Source of the DNA: Treponema sp.
GTDB taxonomy: Bacteria > Spirochaetota > Spirochaetia > Treponematales > Treponemataceae
DNA length: 64,000 nucleotides
Reading direction: 5' to 3'
NCBI GenBank assembly: GCA_024402505.1
Contig: JAKSTP010000001.1
Location: 1 to 64,000 of the forward strand
Shown here: piece by piece, positions 58,866 to 64,000 of the stretch
Layout of the letters: the number at the start of each line of letters is the position of its first letter
How positions within the stretch are numbered: the stretch's first letter is position 1
The notes under the pieces: model-generated
Told to the model about the DNA's origin: nothing
Seen by the model: only the letters and a program-made list of their open reading frames with translations
Databases searched by the model: none
Made by a program: the position numbers and the translations under genes

Positions 58866-61435
58866 ATTATAAAAAACTGCCTGTATATGAACAGAAAGAC
58901 CTGATTTTGAACTGCCTTAAAGACAATCAGGTTGTTATTGTAGAAAGCCCAACAGGATCGGGAAAAACCACACAGATTCCTGTTATTCTTCACGAAGCAG
59001 GATTTGATAAAGACGGTATGATTGCCGTAACTCAGCCTCGCCGCATTGCAGCCTTAAGTGTAAGTGAATTCATTTCAAAACAGCTTGGCACCACTTATCC
59101 GGGCCTTGTCGGCTACAAAATGCGTTTTGAAGACAAAACTGACGCAACAACAAAAATCAAGATTATGACAGACGGTATTCTTCTTCAGGAAATGAAGCTG
59201 GATCCATGGCTTTCTAAATACAGCGTCATTATGGTAGATGAAGCTCACGAACGAAGCCTGAACATTGACTTTGTATTAGGGCTTTTGAAACGGGTTCTTG
59301 AAGTGCGCAAAGATTTCAAGGTGATTGTAAGCTCAGCCACCATGAACACTGAAATCTTTTCAAAGTACTTCAACAATGCACCGATTGTTTCCATCGAAAC
59401 AGTCACCTACCCTGTAACACTGATTTACGATCCTCCAATGGGCGGAAGTCCAACTACCTTAACCGACGCAGGCTGTGACGCCCTTCTTACAAAAATTGAA
59501 CAGACTGTAGAAAGAGTTTTAGACAACAAGGACGATGGCGGCATCCTCATTTTCCTTCCTGGTGAAAAGATCATCCGGGACTGTTCCGACCGTCTTTATC
59601 ACTCAAGTTTTGGACGAAGGCTTTTTATCCTGCCACTTTACGGACGCCTTGCAAAAGAAGAACAGGAACGTGTTTTTGAGACACCGCCTCTTGGAAAGAA
59701 AAAAGTGGTTATTTCCACAAATATTGCAGAAACCTCCGTTACCATTTCGGACATTTCCACTGTAATCGATTCGGGACTTTGCAAGCTGAACTTTTACAAT
59801 CCTCACACATTTACCTCAAGTCTCATTGAATCTACCATTTCAAAGGCCAGCTGTAATCAGCGTCGTGGACGGGCCGGAAGAACCCATGAAGGCACCTGCT
59901 ACCGCCTTTATTCACGAAAAGATTTTGAAACAAGACCTCAGTACACAACCGAAGAAATTTACCGCACCGATTTAAGTGAAGTTGTTCTTCGCATGAGTGA
60001 ACTTGGCATTACAGATTTCACAGAATTTGATTTTATAAACAAACCGGAAATTTCTGGCATTTACGGTGCCATAGACACACTGAACCTTTTAGGAGCATTG
60101 GACGAAGACCACACACTTTCGGCCATTGGAAAAATGATGGTAAAATTCCCACTGGAACCACGAATCTCCAGAATCCTTGTGGAAGCCATTATGAGGTTCC
60201 CTGAAAGCATGAGTCAGGCTCTTGTGGCAGCTTCTTTCCTTTCTGCAAACTCACCTTTCCTTCTTCCACCGGGCGAAGAAATGGAGGCCCGTCATGCCCA
60301 CCACCGTTTCCGGGATCTTCAGGGAGATTTTGTTTCTTATCTTCACATTTTTAAAGCTTACCAGAGTGCCCCAGATAAAGAAAAATTCTGCAAGAATGCC
60401 TACCTTGACCAACGGGTAATGGCCGAAATAGAAAACATCAATTTCCAGCTTACACAGATTGTTTCCGACATGGGAATTCCTGTAAGCGAAAAAGGAAACA
60501 CCAACGATTATCTTTGCTGTATTGCCAGCGGAATGATTCAGTTTGTTTGTATCCGCGAAGGAAAGGAAAACTACCGTTCACTTACACAGGACCATATCTG
60601 CATTCACCCGGGTTCAGTAATGTTCCGTCAGGATCCCCTTTTTATTGTAGCCGGTGAAATTATCAAAACCTCAAGAATGTTTGCCTCAAGTGTTTCCCCA
60701 TTAACAAAAGCCCTTATGGACAAAATTAATCCTGACCTTTTCCGTATGCTGGATAAAGAAAAGAAGGCCCGCCGGGCAGAAAAAGAATCCATAACTATTC
60801 AGAACAGGGAAAATTTTGAAAAGAACAGTGAAAAACGGCTTAAAAAACAGGTGCAGAATCTGGAAAAATCAAAAGATGATGCCCTTGTTTTTGGAAACGA
60901 AGCCTTTGCCGTAAAAAAAGTAAAAGGCAAAAAAGTGGCAAACCTGGAACTGGAACGTTTCCTCCGTGCAGCAGCTTCCGAAACCGACGACGCAAAAATG
61001 AAAGTTACAGGACAGATAAAAAGCTGCATTATCCTTCCTGGGGGCGGAACTCTTTTACCGGAAGAAAAACTTTCCACCATCATTAAAGTTTCAAAGCTTT
61101 TTGATCTTCATCCTATTCGGGAAGACCTTTGGAACCGTAAGCTTAACATCAACATTGAAGATCCTATGGCAAAAACCCAGCTTATGGTAGCCGTATCAAA
61201 CAGCCTTCGTGTAGCCATGGCAAAACAGAAGCAGAAGGAATACGGATTCATCACCCTTTTTACCGATTCAAAAGGTAATTACTGGCAGAAAGTAAGCCGG
61301 GGATTCTCAACAGCCGTAAACGAAACACTTTCTTCACTTGAAGTGCTTACAGACGAAGAAGGATGGAATTTTTCCGAAGAAGAAAAAGATCTCATAGGCG
61401 CCCTTTACCAGAAACTCAGCGAGATTTATAAATAA
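58856..61435 (+). CDS. hrpA: HrpA-like DEAH-box RNA helicase
   Basis: The 859-residue SF2 helicase has motif I ESPTGSGKTTQIPVIL, motif Ia TQPRRIAALSV, motif II VDEAHERSLN, motif III SATMN, and motif VI QRRGRAGRTHEGTCYRLYS, followed by winged-helix, HA2 and OB-fold regions to about residue 630. A charged linker and an unassigned C-terminal domain (about 690-859) follow. It is shorter than E. coli HrpA (about 1300) and nearer HrpB or the short spirochaetal HrpA in size, so the symbol is tentative. Likely role: remodelling of mRNA or ribosomes. Confidence 0.88.
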   Translation: MAIDYKKLPVYEQKDLILNCLKDNQVVIVESPTGSGKTTQIPVILHEAGFDKDGMIAVTQPRRIAALSVSEFISKQLGTTYPGLVGYKMRFEDKTDATTKIKIMTDGILLQEMKLDPWLSKYSVIMVDEAHERSLNIDFVLGLLKRVLEVRKDFKVIVSSATMNTEIFSKYFNNAPIVSIETVTYPVTLIYDPPMGGSPTTLTDAGCDALLTKIEQTVERVLDNKDDGGILIFLPGEKIIRDCSDRLYHSSFGRRLFILPLYGRLAKEEQERVFETPPLGKKKVVISTNIAETSVTISDISTVIDSGLCKLNFYNPHTFTSSLIESTISKASCNQRRGRAGRTHEGTCYRLYSRKDFETRPQYTTEEIYRTDLSEVVLRMSELGITDFTEFDFINKPEISGIYGAIDTLNLLGALDEDHTLSAIGKMMVKFPLEPRISRILVEAIMRFPESMSQALVAASFLSANSPFLLPPGEEMEARHAHHRFRDLQGDFVSYLHIFKAYQSAPDKEKFCKNAYLDQRVMAEIENINFQLTQIVSDMGIPVSEKGNTNDYLCCIASGMIQFVCIREGKENYRSLTQDHICIHPGSVMFRQDPLFIVAGEIIKTSRMFASSVSPLTKALMDKINPDLFRMLDKEKKARRAEKESITIQNRENFEKNSEKRLKKQVQNLEKSKDDALVFGNEAFAVKKVKGKKVANLELERFLRAAASETDDAKMKVTGQIKSCIILPGGGTLLPEEKLSTIIKVSKLFDLHPIREDLWNRKLNINIEDPMAKTQLMVAVSNSLRVAMAKQKQKEYGFITLFTDSKGNYWQKVSRGFSTAVNETLSSLEVLTDEEGWNFSEEEKDLIGALYQKLSEIYK

Positions 61436-61446
61436 TTTTCTGAAAT

Positions 61447-62985
61447 CTACCGGGCCTTAAAATATATAACCTGGGTATTTCTGGCAATGGCGGCTACTAC
61501 TTTCTGGGCCTTTTCCAGCTTTTCTTTATCAAGATTTACAAAAGGGTCATCAAGAACAAGAAAAGGTTTTTCTTTTTCAAAAAGACATTCCGCCAGGGAA
61601 AGCCTTGCACAGAATGCCGAAAGGTCCTTGTATCCTTCCGAAAAATATCTATGATCCCAAAGCTGACCGTTCTTTTCCAAAAGAAGATTCATTTTAGAAT
61701 CCATGGAAAAAACCTGTTCCTTTTCAAAAAGGGACATATAACTAAGAAAACTGTTTTTCAATTCCGAAGTGTAATTTGATTCAAGATTTTCTTTTGCAGT
61801 ACTAAGACTGTTTTTTGTAAGATTCAGAATTTTGTAACGGTTTTGTGCAGCTTCCAGTTCTTCTTTTTTTACAGAAAGCTCATGCCTGACTTTTTCCGAA
61901 GTCTCACTGCTGTTTTCAAGGAATTCAATTTCTTTTTCAAGTCCTGTTTTTTCCACTACAAGGCCATCTTTTTTGTCCTGAAGCTGGCGGATCTTTTCCA
62001 TAAGTTCATGGCTTGAAGGAAGATTTTCACTCTGCTTTTTTGCGTGTTTTTTCTGGACTGCAAGAAGAAAGAAATTGGCAATAGAAAGAACAGGCAGCAT
62101 GGCAAGTACCGCAATGATTTTTGCATTTTTTATCCACACAATGCTTGCATAACAGCCGAAAATAAATACCAGTATGAAGGCCACAGAAAGAATAAAGAAA
62201 CCTACATTGTTTTTATTGTTCTTCTTCCTTTTCTGGTTTTCCAGAAGCTGGTCCTGTAAATCAAGGATGTTCTTTCCAAGTAAGGTGATTTCTTCATGTA
62301 GTTTTGAAAGTTTCAGATTTTTTTCTTCCCTCTGTTTTTCAAAACCGAAAACTTCCCTTTCTTCCTTTTCAAGATCCTTAATTTCACCTTCCAGCCTGTC
62401 AATTGACTTATTGGAAGAACTTCCCCTCTGGCTCTTAAGCGATGAAAGTTCTTTTTCAAGGACTTTCATTACTCTGTCAAAGTTGGCCATATCATCAGAA
62501 TCTTCCAGAAGGCCGTTTAAGTGACTTGTAATGCTTGAAGTGAGTTCCGGATTTTTTTTGGCAGCCTGATTTCCAGAAATAAAAACGCTTCTTTCAAAGC
62601 TGTCCATATCAAGGCCAAAAAGTTCTTCTCCAGGGTTTTCACTAAAATCTGATGATTCCCGGAGTGTGTTTTCATCAAAAAGGCGGAAAGTATCTTCTTT
62701 GGGTTTTTCTCCAAAAAAACGTTCAATCCTGTAAGTTTTTCCCCCTGTTTCAAAAACCAGGTTACCTCCAACCGGCCCATTTGCAAAGGAAAGGTATTTT
62801 TTTCTGTCGGTAAATTCGTTTCCCGTGGTGTACTTCATGCCGTAAAACATGGCTTTTATAAAGGAACACAAGGTTGATTTTCCCCAGCCGTTTTCTTTTG
62901 TAATCTGATTAAGCCCATCCTGAAATTTTATACTTTTCTTTGAAAAGGTACCAAAGTTTTCGATATAAACAGAAACTATCTTCAT
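61447..62985 (-). CDS. membrane-anchored SbcC/YhaN-like ATPase
   Basis: The 512-residue ABC/Rad50-type ATPase has N-terminal Walker A ITKENGWGKSTLCSFIKAMF, the C-terminal head with the signature region YFSEGYKDLSAFCARLSLAE, and Walker B FLVLDDPFVNLD. Two short coiled-coil arms (about 165-250 and 315-410) are separated not by a zinc-hook CxxC but by two adjoining hydrophobic helices (about 258-311). It thus resembles Bacillus YhaN more than SbcC, in a shortened form. The paired metallophosphoesterase gene abuts it upstream. Predicted role: DNA-end processing at the membrane, by analogy only. Confidence 0.82.
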   Translation of the reverse strand: MKIVSVYIENFGTFSKKSIKFQDGLNQITKENGWGKSTLCSFIKAMFYGMKYTTGNEFTDRKKYLSFANGPVGGNLVFETGGKTYRIERFFGEKPKEDTFRLFDENTLRESSDFSENPGEELFGLDMDSFERSVFISGNQAAKKNPELTSSITSHLNGLLEDSDDMANFDRVMKVLEKELSSLKSQRGSSSNKSIDRLEGEIKDLEKEEREVFGFEKQREEKNLKLSKLHEEITLLGKNILDLQDQLLENQKRKKNNKNNVGFFILSVAFILVFIFGCYASIVWIKNAKIIAVLAMLPVLSIANFFLLAVQKKHAKKQSENLPSSHELMEKIRQLQDKKDGLVVEKTGLEKEIEFLENSSETSEKVRHELSVKKEELEAAQNRYKILNLTKNSLSTAKENLESNYTSELKNSFLSYMSLFEKEQVFSMDSKMNLLLEKNGQLWDHRYFSEGYKDLSAFCARLSLAECLFEKEKPFLVLDDPFVNLDKEKLEKAQKVVAAIARNTQVIYFKAR

Positions 62986-64000
62986 TAAAAATCCTCCCGG
63001 CCGGCAAGAAGAGAAAGGCCTGTATAAATCACCTGATGTTTTTCCTCTTCTGGAAGATCCATTTTTTCTACTGTGCGGACAAACTCGCCTTTAAGGGAAA
63101 TGTCGTTCTTGTATTTTTTATAATCAATTTCAAAATCAAGGCTGTTTTTCAGGCGGAAAAAGAAAAAGCGGTCCTCAAAAAGTTCAGAAAGGCCTTTTAC
63201 ATCAATTACGCTGTCTTCAGTTACAGAACCTGTTAATTCCACTTCCACAATATCTTTAGAAGGAATTTCTTTTAAAAGCAATGAAAGCTTTTCCCTCATG
63301 GAATTAAAATCTGTTTTTCCAGAAAAGCCCGTCTTTATTTTATGAATAGAGCGCTTTGCAAAGGGTACAAAACTATGTTCAAGTTTTTTCCCATCTATTT
63401 CAAGAAGTACAAAACCCTTTTTCCCGCTTTCATCAAATCCTCTTCCTTCAAGGCAGCCAGAATAACACCACTTTCCCCGGCCCAGAAGTTCACCTGTTTC
63501 ATAACTATGAAGATGTCCTAAAGCAAGGTAATCAATATTTTTGGAAAGTAATTTTAAATCTATGTCAGAATTAATATCACCGTGAAGAGTCAGAATATTT
63601 AAGGTGCTGTCAGAAAAACTGAAGGAAGGATTTCCCGAAATGCAGATTCTCTTATCATCAAGATAAACAACTTTTGAAGAATCTTTTCCAAGCACAACAA
63701 GGTTCTTAAGATCTTCTGCCATGGCTTCAAAGTTCTGGTCTTTATCGTGATTTCCTTTTGTATAAATAAAAAGAATTTTACTGTTTTCCCGGATTACAGA
63801 AAAAACCTGCTGCTTTATGCGTTTTTGAGCTGAACCTGCCGTATCAAAAAGATCCCCTGCAATAATGATGGAAGAAACTCCGTTTTTTGCAGCATATTCT
63901 GTCATGGAAATAAAAGTCTGCAGAAGTTCTGCTTTTCTTACCCCGGCCTTCTGGAGTGAAAAGTGAGTTTCCATGGCGCTGTCCAGATGAAGATCTGCGG
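62985..64000 (-). CDS. SbcD/YhaO-like metallophosphoesterase, C-terminal part (gene runs off the window)
   Basis: The frame is still open at base 64000, where it reads ADLHLDSAMETHFSLQ, the first metal-binding motif (D and H) of SbcD/Mre11 nucleases. The ATG at 63974 therefore lies inside the domain and is not the true start, which is beyond the window. Other motifs are IIAGDLFDTAG, YTKGNHDKDQ, LTLHGDIN and LALGHLHSYE, covering the remaining metal ligands. An Mre11-like C-terminal cap follows. It ends at the start codon of the SbcC/YhaN-like ATPase gene, so the two form a nuclease-ATPase pair. Confidence 0.9.
   Translation of the reverse strand, partial: ADLHLDSAMETHFSLQKAGVRKAELLQTFISMTEYAAKNGVSSIIIAGDLFDTAGSAQKRIKQQVFSVIRENSKILFIYTKGNHDKDQNFEAMAEDLKNLVVLGKDSSKVVYLDDKRICISGNPSFSFSDSTLNILTLHGDINSDIDLKLLSKNIDYLALGHLHSYETGELLGRGKWCYSGCLEGRGFDESGKKGFVLLEIDGKKLEHSFVPFAKRSIHKIKTGFSGKTDFNSMREKLSLLLKEIPSKDIVEVELTGSVTEDSVIDVKGLSELFEDRFFFFRLKNSLDFEIDYKKYKNDISLKGEFVRTVEKMDLPEEEKHQVIYTGLSLLAGREDF

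Noticed and set aside
63959-63974. ATG at 63974 as the start of the SbcD-like nuclease
   Set aside because: The frame is open to the window edge and the upstream codons encode the essential ADLHLDS metal motif, so the start is beyond 64000.
1-64000. CRISPR arrays, insertion sequences, prophage, rRNA or riboswitches
   Set aside because: Reading the window I found no regularly spaced repeats, transposase or integrase motifs, rRNA stretches or conserved riboswitch cores; the only structured repeats are the hairpins near 15.7-15.9 kb and 19.1 kb.

Overview
The window looks like chromosome of a host-associated or gut spirochaete, most likely a Treponema. The evidence is a BpuR/Pur-alpha-type nucleic-acid-binding protein, a short SMC, many lipoproteins with spirochaete-style lipoboxes (LVSC, LTGC, FFSC), a murG-cvpA-holB-NtrB-NtrC cluster of the kind I recall from other treponemes, AT-rich intergenic DNA and a moderately low GC content. 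Species cannot be assigned by eye. The window is densely coding. No stretch over 300 bases lacks a gene; the longest gene-free gaps are about 224 bases (the tRNA-Glu region) and 212 bases (a cloverleaf-like repeat). I see no rRNA, CRISPR array, transposase, integrase or prophage.

Layout. 1-94: start of gap (GAPDH), cut by the window edge. 179-5593 (minus): murG, cvpA, holB-like, NtrB-like kinase, sigma-54 activator. 5622-12259 (plus): AddB/AddA nuclease-helicase. 12261-15167 (minus): CHASE2 adenylate cyclase. 15299-15691 (plus): PUR-domain protein. 15720-15869: repeat hairpins. 15904-17048 (minus): lipoprotein with an apparent frameshift in its signal peptide. 17137-21683 (minus): ligA, trmB, a lipoprotein and an unrecognised 388-residue protein. 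21782-28296 (plus): membrane protein, then a DinB polymerase fused in frame to an outer-membrane-like protein. 28297-29451 (minus): alr. 29587-31983 (plus): lipoprotein, thrC. 31941-36028 (minus): Gld-type ABC transporter, RlmK-like methyltransferase. 36160-43969 (plus): smc, single-pass protein, acidic TPR lipoprotein, SIMPL lipoprotein, serS, AI-2E-family permease. 43956-48791 (minus): phosphoribosyltransferase, beta-helix protein, rnhB, lipoprotein, PilZ-like protein. 48911-49444 (minus): AT-rich orphan membrane protein. 49630-51858 (plus): EAL protein. 51848-56803 (minus): DinG helicase, tRNA-Glu, RelA/SpoT-TPR synthetase, hisS. 56855-61435 (plus): coaX, CapA-like lipoprotein, HrpA-like helicase. 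61447-64000 (minus): membrane-anchored SbcC-like ATPase and SbcD-like nuclease, the latter cut by the window edge.

Functional themes are genome maintenance (AddAB, LigA, DinB, DinG, SMC, RnhB, SbcCD-like, HolB), translation (SerS, HisS, TrmB, tRNA-Glu, rRNA methyltransferase), second messengers (cAMP cyclase, c-di-GMP phosphodiesterase plus PilZ-like protein, ppGpp synthetase) and envelope proteins.

The most striking pattern is in the start regions. Nine operon-leading genes (murG, addB-like, CHASE2 cyclase, the 655-residue membrane protein, alr, the RlmK-like methyltransferase, the phosphoribosyltransferase, the EAL protein, hisS) have a near-consensus -10 box ending only 6-9 bases before the start codon, usually with a -35 box 17-18 bases further up and no Shine-Dalgarno sequence. 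This predicts leaderless mRNAs. Other operon heads (gap, bpuR-like, smc, several lipoproteins) have ordinary leaders and ribosome binding sites. The second main curiosity is the DinB fusion, which carries a secretion signal and an outer-membrane-barrel-like C-terminus after the polymerase.
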